Below, piece by piece: positions 45,722 through 56,306 of a stretch of 64,000 bases of DNA. How positions within the stretch are numbered: position 1 is the first letter of the stretch; each line of letters opens with the position of its first letter. Position numbers and translations under genes: made by a program. The notes under the pieces were generated by a model that worked only from the letters and a program-made list of their open reading frames with translations, was not told where the DNA came from and made no database searches. The DNA is taken from the NCBI GenBank assembly GCA_963971225.1, contig OZ020269.1:102918067-102982066 (forward strand), in the 5' to 3' direction. The DNA comes from Melieria omissa (lineage: Eukaryota; Arthropoda; Insecta; Diptera; Ulidiidae).

Positions 45722-48060
45722 GTGCGATATCATTTTGTCTTAGCCAATAGACAGTCAGAGGAGTCTATATACCAAATTTTACAAATATATACCAAATATA
45801 CCAAATTTTACATCAAATCAACTCGCTCGGTAATATTAAAATGCTGAAATAATAAATGTAACAAGTCATCTTTTTGTGTGCTTTAAGTAGTCATTCAACC
45901 TGTCATTTCAACCTAACCTAATCTTGATTGCTTTAATGAACTGTTTAATGAATTCAGTTGCTTTTTAAAAAATGAGCGCTTTTAATTTGCAATCAGTTCA
46001 ATTAAATAAAATTCTCAAAATCTGCTCCAACTGAATTCACAAAATTCGAACTTAAGTACTGTTTTTAATTGTTAGAGTTTTAAAAATATCAAAAGAGATT
46101 CACCGATTCAGCGTTCGCCAGTTCCGCCAAATCGGCATTGTAGAGATCGCGCCGCTTTTATCTTTGCTGTCGCATCTTCCATTAAGCAGATTCCCTTACA
46201 GCGGCCCTGAAAAATGTGTTACAAGCTTTAATTAAGCCAGTTGCAATCACGCCCCGCGCCAGTCAGCAGCAGCAGCCAGTGTCCTCGCAACAAATCATGT
46301 TCGTGATTAATTTCGCGCTTTCACACCTCGGCCTATAATCACAGCGCAGCGTTACAAACACTGAAAATATGTATGTATGTACCACTGAAACAACAACAAC
46401 AACAATAACATCAAATTGAAGTTAATGTACAATGAAAACAAAAGCTGCAAGGCGAAAATTATAAATACGTTAATCACACTTGAGCCTAAAGCCAAAACGG
46501 GCACACAACGTTGCCGCATTTTCGACCAGACGAAACCGAATACGAGTACTCCGACAGCTGCTCGAAATCGTTATCATTTATAATTTTGCACGCTTGCAGG
46601 TTTTTATTGCCGTGAAATTGCCAATAATTACCAGCAACAATAACAACAATTCGGAATGCACCAAAAACAAACCGACACCGCCGCAGTTGCAGTTGCAGCG
46701 CATTGAGTTAAGAGTGTTTGGAGTCGAGTTGAGTCGAGTTGGAGTGAAGTAAAGTTGTCATGTGGAGCAATTTTCATATATCAAAATATGCAACTGCAGT
46801 TGCTGAACTTGACGGAGTTGACCGCATGTGGTGGCTCGCAGCAGTTGCAGCAGCTTTGCGAATCAATCATTTTGATGCGTTCGAGTCGGCGCAGACTGAC
46901 GTAAATTATGATGACCTGTGCATCGGGTGAGCTCAGAAGGAAAGTGGGCTTGAAAGCTTAACTCAAATTAAGTGCTTAGGGGAATTTTCTGGTATTGATT
47001 TTATGTAACAAGTCAAGGTGCAAGAGGATTTTTTAGTAAGTTTTGTTGGTCCTGTAGACTCAAATCAGTTGGAGGAATGGAAGATGAGACTTGGATTTTG
47101 TTTGAGCCAATAGGTTCAACACAGTAAATCCCAAAAATTTTAGAATAAGGTTATTGAAGCATAAGAGCTCAAAATTGCCAGCAAAAACTGAAAATTTTAC
47201 ACAATAGTTTTTAGTCTTTCATACCTCAAGCAATGTGTTTCTTAGCTTCTAAAAGGTATCAATAAAAAACCAGCTTTTTTAAAACCAGCTGCTGTCAATT
47301 CGTGGTTGTTCTGATGACACAGATGCGAACACTTATTATTATAGATAAATCGAGCGTTGCGAAAACATAAAAAAAATTTGTTTTTGCAATCACTAAAACA
47401 ACACACAAATTCATTCAAAACTACGCACTGGGTGGTAAAGCTGAAAAAACAAAAATAATATTAGCGCTACTTAAGGACCAAATGGGAATATAATAAAAAA
47501 CAACAAAAAACATGCACCCAAAAAAAGGCTGGCAAAATAGTTAAATGTGTTTTACCGCGCCGCGCAGGGATTCAATTAAGCAAGGATCAACGGTGAAACA
47601 TTTTCAATGGGGTGAGTTGTTTCTTTTTGCCGCAAGGACTCGACGCTCATTTTAAATGAGTTTTTAATCTCTAATCGTTTTACAATGGGTATGTAAACAT
47701 AAACACGCAACACCAGCAACAATAAGTTGAAGGATCAAATGTAAAGACAATGATAGATCCAAACCCGAAAGAGAGCAATGCAGGCATACAATTTAATTGT
47801 TCATATATATTTTTCATAACAAAAGGGAATCAGTTTCTGGCAGTAATATTACATGATCGTGAAGTCTATGTTTTTCTTTTTTTAACAAAATTTTGGGGAT
47901 GTCCTTGTGGATACATGAATGATAATTACGTGGGTTATAGGTAGGCTGATAGATCAAAGGTATATAGAAGACTAATTTCTTAAAGTTCTGATTGTATGTT
48001 AGTAGGTAGGAGATCAATTTTGTACGAACGTACATAAGTAAGTAGGTCGTTTTTTGCTGT
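45722..48060. other. no gene seen; single-copy DNA
   Basis: 46100-46930 is a GC-richer island with CAA repeats (46390-46410), TTGCAGTTGCAG and a GAGTTGAGTCGAGTTGGAGT patch (46722-46745). 47000-47760 is AT-rich with many A-runs. No element ends or exons recognised. Confidence 0.4.
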
Positions 48061-48061
48061 T

Positions 48062-48280
48062 CCGAAGGGATCACTCATATGCCAAAGTGATCCATTGTGA
48101 TACCACAATTTTCTGCTCTCATATATCCCGTTAACAGAACCAGTTAGAGCTTCTAACAAAACGAAATATAATGTGAATAGTCCTATCGAAACAAATTTTC
48201 AGGTTGTCCTAGAAGAACTCGCTCAGTTTGAGAACAGTTGTAGAGAAGAGGGGAAACAGATACTCTTCGACAACTCTTAA
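48062..48280 (-). repeat. LINE 3'-end and flanking LINE-like blocks
   Basis: On the minus strand TGTGGTATCACAATGGATCA, then CTTTGGCATATGAG (48070-48107), matches the LINE terminus GTGGCATCACAATGGGCC at 5558. On plus, 48137-48190 (AGAACCAGTTAGAGCTTCTA..GTGAATAGTCCTATCG) is a diverged match to 5727-5790. Confidence 0.5.
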
Positions 48281-48297
48281 GAATATTTGTGATTACT

Positions 48298-48505
48298 CAT
48301 TTAAGTTGTGTCATTCTTCTTCTTCACCCATGCTGAAAGACTGGAGCTGTTTTCTAACGACTTCTATCGTATTTGTATGAACGGAGAAGAGAAATTAAAT
48401 ATACCGCACATCTTATGCACTTGTCCTGCTTTATCCAGAAGAAGGTTGAACCAGGTAACTTCTTCTTTAGCAGTCTTCTTTAACAGAAACTTAAGTCGGT
48501 AAGAC
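48298..48505 (+). pseudogene. LINE polymerase C-terminal fragment
   Basis: The frame reads HAERLELFSNDFYRICM and EEKLNIPHILCTCPALSRRRL. The pattern H..RL.L.SNDFCR.C followed by PH.LC.CPAL is the C-terminal zinc-knuckle region of LOA/Jockey-type LINE polymerases; the first Cys of the knuckle appears to be Y (DFYRIC). A 64-codon open frame ends soon after. No RT remains. Confidence 0.65.
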
Positions 48506-48900
48506 GTGAGAAGTTAAAACTGGTTCACTGAGTGAGCGATCTTATGTTCAATTGTTTTGTGGCTAAGACAGATTTGCCTTAGGGTCGCCACTGCTGCCTT
48601 CATACCTACTTCGTTCTACGAGGTTTATGCTCGGCTGACGGTCGTACCAGAGGTTAATTCGGGCTTGAGAGGGATGGTTTTAGGGTTTTAGTGCGGTTAA
48701 AGTTCCACACGGACGAAAGCTTTGGCTTTTGATGCTTTCCCTCTTTATAACAAAAAGAACGTCCTCTTCTTGTTAGAATTATTTTTTTCAACTTGGTCAC
48801 ACACAGACTACCAAAAGATGTACGCAGGTGGTAAGTAAATAAAGAAAAAAAATCAATTAAAATTTGAATTTTGATGAAACTTTATTCAAAAATAATATTT
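48506..48900. other. no gene seen
   Basis: Probably in part 3' UTR of the LINE fragment at 48298, because the composition does not change, but no terminus is recognised. The last 100 bases are A-rich. Confidence 0.3.
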
Positions 48901-48911
48901 GGTTTGTGCCA

Positions 48912-49138
48912 TTAGTAATGGAATATGACATAATTCAAATGACCGTCACGAGCAGCCTGGCACACCTCGATTCTTTGTAGGTAATTTTCGATGACTTTTT
49001 TACATATAGCAGGCTGTAAGGCGCCAAGAACTGCGCGTATGTTGTTCTTAAAATGCTCCAGAGTCTGCGGATTGTCCCCAAAGAAAAAAGTCCAAAGGGT
49101 TCAGATCGCACGATCTTGACGGCCAATTGGCATCACCA
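48912..49138 (-). pseudogene. Tc1/mariner-superfamily transposase, C-terminal fragment
   Basis: Minus strand: FGDANWPSRSCDLNPLDFFL in one frame, then after a one-base shift DNPQTLEHFKNNIRAVLGAL, QPAICKKVIENYLQRIEVC and ARDGHLNYVIFHY with a stop at 48912-48914. The NWPPRSCDLTPLDFFLWG..DNPQT..L..NI..V wording is typical of an insect IS630/Tc1/mariner transposase group in which the last acid is the D of PLDFFLW. About seven residues that normally follow LWG are deleted at the shift. No inverted ends were found, so the element limits are unknown. Confidence 0.75.
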
Positions 49139-49149
49139 AAACGCGATAT

Positions 49150-50813
49150 ATGAAAGTGAAGAAGAGCGTCAGTATTTGAAAGCACAGTGATGGCTTGCAA
49201 GTCATTTTTATAGTGCTTGCGCCGCTCTTTAGTCTATAGGGACCCGTTGAACCTTTATGTGCAAATTACAAAAAACTCAGACGTGCTGGACTATTACTTT
49301 GTTCGGCAAAAAGAATATGTACAACGTCCTCTTTCAGAAATATACGGTCGTTACTCTGTTGCAGAAATGCTGTTGTACAGTGTTATCGTTAAGACCGAAT
49401 TTTGGATAGATCCAGTAGATTAAAGAATTATAAAAGCAAGTTTGATAAAGTAGGTTTGGTCTAAAAACAAAAGACAAAAGAACACTTTGCTAGAAATAAA
49501 TTTGCTTTATGATGATTTTTAAATAAAAATTTCAAGTTTTAAATGGTAAAATGATTAAATTTAAATATAAATTGTTTTTAAAGTGGTCATCAACTAATAC
49601 CAAAGAACTTCTTGTTTGGAAATATTTTAGTTCTGATGATTAACTAAATTTGAAAATATAAAATTTTTTATTCTGATGATTTTTGTATTCAAATAGACTA
49701 TTTTTCGAAGTGATGATCCACTGATGTTAAAGAACTTCTTGGAGATCTTTTAGTTCTAATTAACCTAAGTTGAAAAAATTTTTATATATATTTTCAGATT
49801 TAATATATTCATTCAATAATTCAACTTCTTCTTCCAAAATACTTCAGCGGACATTCTTTAAAGTCTCAAATTTTTTCAAATATTAAATATAGAAAATTGT
49901 TAAACATAAATTTCCCAATTTAATTTCTCTGAATTTTCACGCACACACACACACACATTTAAATCGATTCAAACGCTTGTTAAAGCACTTTGAGGCAGCT
50001 TAAAGAACCATTCCGAAAAAATTGCATAAATTCCAAAATAATGTACATGTAGGAAAATCCACGAAAAATCAACGGATATTGGCGAAATAAATCAGCAAGG
50101 CATAATTTGATTCGTCCTTCTCGCTCCTGTCGCGACTCAAGTCGATAACAATGCCTGCGAGCTGAACGCAATCACGCCACATTGCGCGCAGTAAGCGGCA
50201 ACAAAGCCGTCAGCATGTGTTGCCACTTTGCACCTACCGCCCCGCCTTCGTGCCACTTGACGTTCAATACCATTTCACTGTCAATTTAATCACCTGCCAG
50301 CGCAAGATGTGCACGCAGAGACGTCAAAATGCGCAGCGCGTTCGCAGCCAGCGACGCCTTTCGTGCGTGAGTCAATAGCGCTGCGCTACTTCCGTTTCCG
50401 TTAGACGAGTTTGGAGACAACGAAGCGCGGTTGCTTATTGTCTGCTTGTCTGTCTGTCTTTCAGTTGCGACTTTTTCATTTCCCTAATTCTTTTGCATGT
50501 TCGCGAGGGAAAAAAGCAAATATCTGAGCTGCAATCGAAGCGAGTAGCAAATGCTGGCAGCAAAATGCGGGGTTCACTGTGCCATAATAAAAACAATAAA
50601 GTGTCAAATATTCGTTGACTTAATAAAATCTGACAAAATCTTAAGATGACCTTTGAGATCTTGAGAGAAGCTTGTTGTGGAATTTGGGTTTATTTAAGAA
50701 ATTTTTCATTTAATTTTTCATATAACCATCACTTAATTTTTGAGCACAAATTCCATCACCAACAAATCTTTCATGTGTATTAAACAATAATTTGGGTCAG
50801 CAGCAACTGCAAT
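49150..50813. other. no gene seen; single-copy DNA
   Basis: 49500-49980 is AT-rich with weak internal repetition (AAAGAACTTCTTG at about 49602 and 49728). (CA)n at about 49942-49957. 50150-50560 is a GC-richer island with CTGTCTGTCT. No exon or element ends. Confidence 0.4.
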
Positions 50814-50821
50814 CTGCGTGG

Positions 50822-51157
50822 CAGTGTTGCCAGATCAGGAGATTTCCTTCTAGTTTTAAGAAATTGTTGGCCTTTTAGGAGAATTTTTAGGAGAAAGAAT
50901 TGTTTAGGAGAAAGTTTAGAAAATTTATATTTTATGTTCGCGGATTTTTCGGATCCTTAGTGGATTTTTGGAAGATTTTTGGATAACGAAGTATGATATA
51001 GATTAAGTATATATTTTGATTTTTTTATGAAAAGTTTAGTTCCTCTAAAATGATGCAAATTTTTAAACAATTTTATTAGATTTTTTTTTTGGTAAGAAAT
51101 TTTAGTATTTTTTGTTAAGATTTAAGAGAAAGTAATTTCAGGTATCTGGTAACACTG
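50822..51157. mobile_element. hAT-like MITE, intact copy with perfect 8-bp TSD
   Basis: 336 bp starting CAGTGTTGCCAGATCAGG and ending AGGTATCTGGTAACACTG. CTGCGTGG at 50814-50821 is repeated exactly at 51158-51165. This is the type specimen in the window for the family at 295, 35461, 45235 and 45590, and it fixes the 8-bp duplication and thus the hAT assignment. Only uninterrupted copy with both ends. Confidence 0.92.
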
Positions 51158-51165
51158 CTGCGTGG

Positions 51166-52330
51166 TTGCAACTGTCGCCTGGCACTCATTGTTGCAAGCT
51201 TTGTTGCATACGAAATTAGTGTAGCAAGCAAAGTTTTATCGAAAGCAAACATGGCAGCGAATTTTGTGTGCACTGCTGACACAGATTTTGAACCATTTCG
51301 ATTGCACTTCCTTTTCATTAGTTCAGAGACACTCAACTGGCCGCACTTGGGGAATTTGTTGTTCAACGCAGCAACAGCAGACTGGACAATCGAACAACAG
51401 AATACAAGCCAAAAAACTCGATTTCTTGCGTTGCTGACCCATTGTGTCAAAGCGTCAATCAGACCAAAAACACACACAGATAAAAACACACACACACAGC
51501 CCAATACGAGCTCGTCGTATATGTTTTTGGGTGGCAACATTGCTATGCAAAGTTATTGAAGCTGTTATGCAGCACGTGCCACATCAGTGCCAGCATTGGT
51601 CTTGTTGTTGCAGTTGCAGCTAGTTGGCTTCATTATCCCCATGGATTTGCCGCTGCCGTTGCTGCATCTGCTGCAACATTTACATACAAGCAAAAAGATT
51701 GCCAGCAGCAGTGTGGGTGTGTCACAAATGGTGCAACCAGTGCATTATTCCTCCGGTTCGCCGTCGGCCGTTTGCTCTGAGCATTTTACTCTAATGTCCG
51801 CTTAGTCAGGAATACGGCAACGTTTTATTTATTTGTTTATTGAACTGCACCGAGGATAAGGAATTAGTCGAGTGTACGTACGCAGACGGACGACGAAGAG
51901 GCGGCAGCCGGGTCCATTGGAAATTGCATAATCCAATTTGTGCTCCAGTTTCCGCATTAGTTGTTGTTATTATTGTTGCACAAAGCATTGACAATGACAA
52001 AGTAGTCGGCTCCCACAGGTAAATGGACTATTTATTAACGAAGAGAGATGCGACTAAACGAGCGTTGAAGGAAATCACTTTAAATTTAGTTTATTGTTAG
52101 GGGAGTTCTTAGTGTTGTTGTTGTTGTTGTTGTTTGGTAAAGCACACATAAAAATATTTTATGTGGTAACAAAAATACAATTTTATGACATTTCAACTTT
52201 TAATGATTCATTTTTTATGTTGATAAAGCTTTTTAATTCAGTTTGAACTTTTTAGTTCAGTTTGAACTAAAAATCTGACCAAAAATTATAGAAGAGAGAT
52301 TGTATTTTTGGGCTTTTGTCCAAAAATACA
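51166..52330. other. no gene seen; GC-balanced single-copy DNA
   Basis: 51200-52020 stays open on both strands (51251-51559 +, 51115-51540 -, 51556-51780 +), but no frame has a recognisable domain. (CA)n at 51489-51500 and (GTT)n at 52113-52132. Confidence 0.4.
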
Positions 52331-52460
52331 AACAAAATAGACTTTTGTCGATGACCTCAAAGAGATGAACGTGCAAAACTGGTGGCGCTTAGCAGCGGAT
52401 AGAGAAATCTGGAAGAAGATAGTTGCGGAAGCAGTGGTCTATCCAGGACTGTCATTCTAA
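52331..52460 (+). pseudogene. LINE C-terminal relic with GAAGAA tail
   Basis: The frame reads DDLKEMNVQNWWRLAADREI and WKKIVAEAVVYPGLSF, stop. D..L..M.V.NW...A.DR..W...V.EA is the extreme C terminus of endonuclease-RT LINEs. GGAAGAAGAAGAAG follows the stop immediately, like a repeat tail. Confidence 0.55.
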
Positions 52461-52672
52461 GGAAGAAGAAGAAGAATTTTAATTTATTTTTATTTATTTA
52501 TTTAAAACGAGGAACAATAATACAATTATTTTTTCACGAAAAATAGAGTGCACTGGTTGCCAGGACCTTTGGCTCGCAGATGAAAAAGAAGTTTATTGCT
52601 ATCATTATTGACTAAGCAGTCATAGTTCAAAGTTCATAGATGAATTATGAAATTCAGTTCAATTCAAGACTC

Positions 52673-52880
52673 TGTACTTACTTACTCAACTGGCCATAAC
52701 AACTCGTTGTGGGATTACGGACTAAAGAAAAAGTTCTCTCCAGGCTTCAGTTGACCATATCAAGAGATAAGGTGTGATCAACTTGGTCCTCACCTAAGAT
52801 GTGGTCTACCCCTTAACAGTCGACCTTCAGCCATCGCCGAATACATTTTTCTTCGGAGTTTCATTGTCCATATGGGCCTC
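52673..52880 (-). pseudogene. TAAG-tail LINE 3' end, minus-strand copy
   Basis: The complement reads GAAAAATGTATTCGGCGATG, GACTGTTAAGGGGTAGACC, AAGTTGATCACACC and finally AACGAGTTGTTATGGCCAGT(TGAGTAAGTAAG), the same terminus as 8036-8070. Strongly diverged in the coding part. Third family member after 7728 and 19240. Confidence 0.75.
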
Positions 52881-52919
52881 TATACCATTTTAAATAGGAG
52901 CATTATACTATCTTAAGAA

Positions 52920-53270
52920 ATCTGAAAGGTAGGTAGCCGTGAATGCTCCGATGGGGGGTCATTTAGGTCAAAGAGAGTCTTGAGAGACCCATTGTAAAAA
53001 CACAGTTTTTTGAACTTATATCTCCTGCAAAAAAAACTAGATTGAGCCTCTTACGAAGCTGAATACACTGAGAACAGTCATATCGGCTTGATTTCACAGA
53101 CTGTTGAAGAACTCACACCGGTCAATCTTTGCATTTCCAGAGAATGCAGAACAAGTAGATAAAATATTAAACAAATTTTTCTTCTTCTCTTCATCTATGC
53201 TATTATTATTACTATCTGCGGGGCATGTGCACTGCGACTTAAAAGGTCTATTGTGCATCCTTCATGGTCG
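52920..53270 (-). repeat. LINE 3'-end blocks, minus strand
   Basis: Around 53218-53262 the complement reads GATGCACAATAGACC..AAGTCGCAGTGCACATGCCCC, the conserved terminus of element 2's family. 52925-53010 (complement ACAATGGGTCTCTC..CGGCTACCTACC) resembles the CTAC-tailed terminus. Coding sequence is absent. Confidence 0.5.
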
Positions 53271-53335
53271 TCACAGTTCGTCCGTGCGTCCAGTATCCAA
53301 GAAGAATCTTAGTATATTTCCTAAGGGGCCAATTT

Positions 53336-53420
53336 TGGCTTGCAGAAGAGGACGTCAAACACCATTTGTAAGGGGCACAATAGATCAATCCTGGTCTCAG
53401 TGCAGTTTACCCTAATCAAT
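53336..53420 (+). repeat. LINE element 2-type 3' end, internally deleted
   Basis: CTTGCAGAAGAGGACGTCAA(ACACC) matches 5162-5190 of element 2 and is joined directly to GGGGCACAATAGATC..GGTCTCAGTGCA, matching 5256-5290. About 65 bp of coding end are missing between. Confidence 0.7.
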
Positions 53421-54360
53421 TCTATCTATATTTCCTAAGCCTCTGGAAACGCAGTCCGAACCTGGTATAATAAAATCACCCAGATGCTTTTCCCGTTTGT
53501 GCATATGCGCAGGGTATGTGGCTAGTATGTGTATTGCAGTTTCATTTTCCTGCAAACAAAATCTACAGAGTTCGTTCACCCTGATACCTAGTTTGGTTAG
53601 ATGATAGTTCAGTCTACAATGCCCTGTCAATATAACTGTGATAATCCGTAGGTTATTCTCTGGGAGACTCATACATTCCTCGAACCTTTTCTTGTTGTAA
53701 GATCTAATAACCATCTTGGAATGTTCAAGGCCCGGTGGATTTTACCAGTATTGATTCCGGATGGTTATCTGGTCTTTCCTGGAAAGGATGGATAATGCAT
53801 CTTTGCCTAGACCACAGAATGGTAGATGACCCCTTCTTGCAAGTGTGTCGGCCTGCTCATTCCCATCAATACTGGCGTGATTCCGGATGGTTATCTGGTC
53901 TTTCCTGGAAAGGATGGATAGTGCTCCTTTGCCTAGACCACAGAAGGGTAGATGCCCCCTTCTTGCAAGTTTGTCGGCCTGCTCATTCCCATCAATACTG
54001 GCGTGACCCGAAACCCAGAGGACCCATACCTGTTTGTAATGGCCTAGTTCGTTCAGCTTTTCAAGACATTGCGAAACCAGTTTGAAGGATACCTGGTAGG
54101 ATCTTAATGTCTTGATTGCCGCTTGGATGTCTGACAGAATCGCGATCTTCCGGCTCCGGTATTTTCTTACCAAATTGAAGTGAGTGGTTCCGAGTATCTA
54201 ATCCCTGGTCCATACACCTCGATACCGTTACATTCCTCCGTAAGGGAGCCATCTGTGTACCAGAAAATCATGTACTGATCCATCAGATATGTCTCTGATA
54301 TACCTACCCAGCTTGTTTCATTACTAAGTTCTGTTTTAAATCTTTTGGTGAAACAGAACT
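53412..54360 (-). pseudogene. LINE polymerase fragment with duplicated RNase H segment
   Basis: Minus strand, 5' to 3': IPRDTNTPKFCFTKRFK (spanning the SINE insertion point), an RNase H start WYTDGSLTEECNG, then KIAILSDIQAAIKTL, LWVSGHASIDGNEQADKLAR and, after an in-frame tandem duplication of 126 bp (53753-53878 and 53879-54004), a second ASIDGNEQADTLARRG. The C-terminal part (53714-53412) has ITVILTGHCRLNYHLTKLG and a knuckle ELCRFCLQENETAIHIL with the last Cys lost (ATYP). Frame breaks occur near 54173 and 53742. SDIQAA replaces SDSQAA. A pseudogene of the same LINE group as 2995-5247. Confidence 0.8.
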
Positions 54361-54368
54361 TCGGTGTA

Positions 54369-54561
54369 CCTCAGCTGGCTAGTGCGTTGGGCCGCGAGTC
54401 AAGACTTCGCGAGTTCAATACTCCGTTGGGTTAACACCGAAAAAAAAGGAAAAACAACAATTTTTCTTTCGGCGCACGCACAACACGGTTGGTTGCTGGC
54501 CTTAGTCTCGTAATCGGGATGGCGTGCCAGTCAAGAAGAAGAAGAAGAAGAAGAAGAAGAG
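54369..54561 (+). mobile_element. tRNA-derived SINE with GAA tail and 10-bp TSD
   Basis: CTTCGGTGTA at 54359-54368 and 54562-54571 is a perfect direct repeat. The head CCTCAGCTGGCTAGTGCGTT, GGGCCGCGAGTCAAGAC and GAGTTCAATACTC supplies A- and B-box-like pol III signals. The body is GGTTGGTTGCTGGCC..GATGGCGTGCCAGTC and the tail is (GAA)n from about 54534. It interrupts the LINE fragment on the opposite strand, whose frame can be followed across the insertion. Confidence 0.9.
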
Positions 54562-54574
54562 CTTCGGTGTATTT

Positions 54575-54720
54575 GTGTCTCTCGGTATTGCAATCTCGGG
54601 ATCATCTTACTGCTTATCTTATCTATCTTACCTCTGCAGAGATCACTGGAAAATGGAGCCAACCTCTTCATGTGGGTACCCATGTGACAGTGATCCATCA
54701 GAACACCAATCATGGTCCTT
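54575..54720 (-). pseudogene. LINE fragment upstream of the SINE insertion
   Basis: The minus-strand frame reads MIGVLMDHCHMGTHMKRLAP, FSSDLCRG and then IPRLQYRETQ. G.L..HC..G.H..RL....DLCR resembles LTGHC..G.H..RLG...D.CR of LINE C-terminal regions. It may be the end of one LINE joined to the next, because an RNase H region follows rather than precedes it. Confidence 0.45.
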
Positions 54721-54729
54721 AGTTGATCC

Positions 54730-55290
54730 TTTTTAAGTCAGAGGATTTCTTTAGGACTGCGGGAGTTATGTGTGGCCAAATTTGGTGAGCAATAAGACCA
54801 GCATTACATCTCTCTCTCATCTAGAATTACTTTCCTTTGATGGGATTTGTATAAGTTTCAAGCCTACTCCAGAGGTTCTTATTCTAATCTCCTTTAAATT
54901 CTAATATAACGACAGTTTAGAATTAAATTTATGGAAGATTCTGACAGGAAATCAGTGAACTATTTAAACACTGGAGGTTAGATTCTTTCATGGGGGTTTA
55001 ATAGGGTTTGTATAAGTTCCAAGCCTACAAGACTACTCCAGAGGTACTCATTCGAATCTCCTTTAAGTACTAATAAAGCGACAGTTTAGAATTAAATGTA
55101 TGTAAGATTCTGACAGGAAATTAGTGACCTATTTAAATCCTAGGGGTTAGTTTCTTTCATGGGGCTTGTAAGAGTTCGAAGCGTACAAGTTAGAAGAGGA
55201 ATTTCGAAAGTTACCACATCTTGGCCAATCAGCATGTTGACGAAGCTCATCTGCCCTATTGTTGCCTGGAGTCAATAGCACACACAGGAT
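54730..55290. repeat. two-unit duplication, ~175-bp spacing, otherwise no gene
   Basis: ACTCCAGAGGTTCTTATTC/ACTCCAGAGGTACTCATTC at about 54863 and 55034, followed in both by CGACAGTTTAGAATTAAAT, AAGATTCTGACAGGAAAT and CTATTTAAA. Also TAGGGTTTGTATAAGTTCC before each unit. Confidence 0.7.
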
Positions 55291-55415
55291 TTCATTTTGG
55301 GGGGGTTTTGCGTACAACTTTTGAGCCAAATACCATTCGAAACCATATTTTGTGTAAGCAATTTGTGGGTTTGAACTACCAAACTCCCCCCACCCCTGTT
55401 TGCGCTTATGCCCGG
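55290..55415. repeat. dispersed repeat, second copy
   Basis: Matches 41085-41275 in block order (TTTTGCGTACAACTTTTGAG, CGAAACCAT, AAGCAATTTGT, ACCAAACTCC). Interrupted by C- and G-runs. Confidence 0.6.
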
Positions 55416-55659
55416 AGTGTCCTTATATCCTGGATCACTGCATAGAGGAATATGAAGCTGAATAACGCCAAAAAATTGTATTTTGTTAAAACTGCATCCA
55501 GAGCCCAGAGTCAAATAAAGAATTAATCGAGTCTTCCAAACGGCCTTCTTACCCAACCTGGTCTAAGTCGGAAAATCTCAGCCTAGTTTAATTTTTATGA
55601 CCATAAGAAAAAAGAACGATCGTGAATAACTTATTTTTGCTCTATCAAAGAAATATAAT

Positions 55660-56215
55660 ACATTTTATTTAATCATAAATTATATAAAAAAATTTAAAAA
55701 ATACAAAAAAATTATATATAAAAAAATATATTAAAAATATAAAATTAGTATAAAAATATTTCAAAATACATAACAATCTAAAAAACATCATAAATTATAT
55801 AAAAAAATTTCCAAAAAATACAACAAAATTATATATAAAAAAATATATTAAAAATATAAAATTATTATAAAAATATTTCAAAATACAAAAAAATCCAAAG
55901 AAAAATCATAAATTGTATTAAATCATAAATTATATAAAAAAATTTAAAAAATACAAAAAGTATAAAAAAATATACAAAAAAATATAAAAAAAATATATTA
56001 ATTATATAAAATTATTATCAAAATATTTAAAAATACCAAAAAATCCAATAAAAATTCATAAATTATATTAAATTAATAAATTAATAATTATAAAAATAAT
56101 AACAAATAATATTATAATCAAATTATATTAAAAAATATATATAAAATTATTTTAAAAAATCTTTTAAAAAATTATTTTAAAAAATACAAAAAAATTATAT
56201 AAATAAATTACATTA
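55660..56215. repeat. AT-only tandem repeat, ~117-134-bp unit
   Basis: CATAAATTATATAAAAAAAT recurs near 55674, 55791 and 55925, with TATATAAAAAAATATATTAA and TTTCAAAATAC blocks between. Almost free of G and C for more than 500 bp; it decays to the right. Confidence 0.9.
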
Positions 56216-56306
56216 AAAAACTACGTTCCGGAATAATCAAATCACGCCTCGTTTACGGCCAAATTGCAGTTGAAATTTCAATGTTTCTAGTCTTTCGAAA
56301 TTAATA

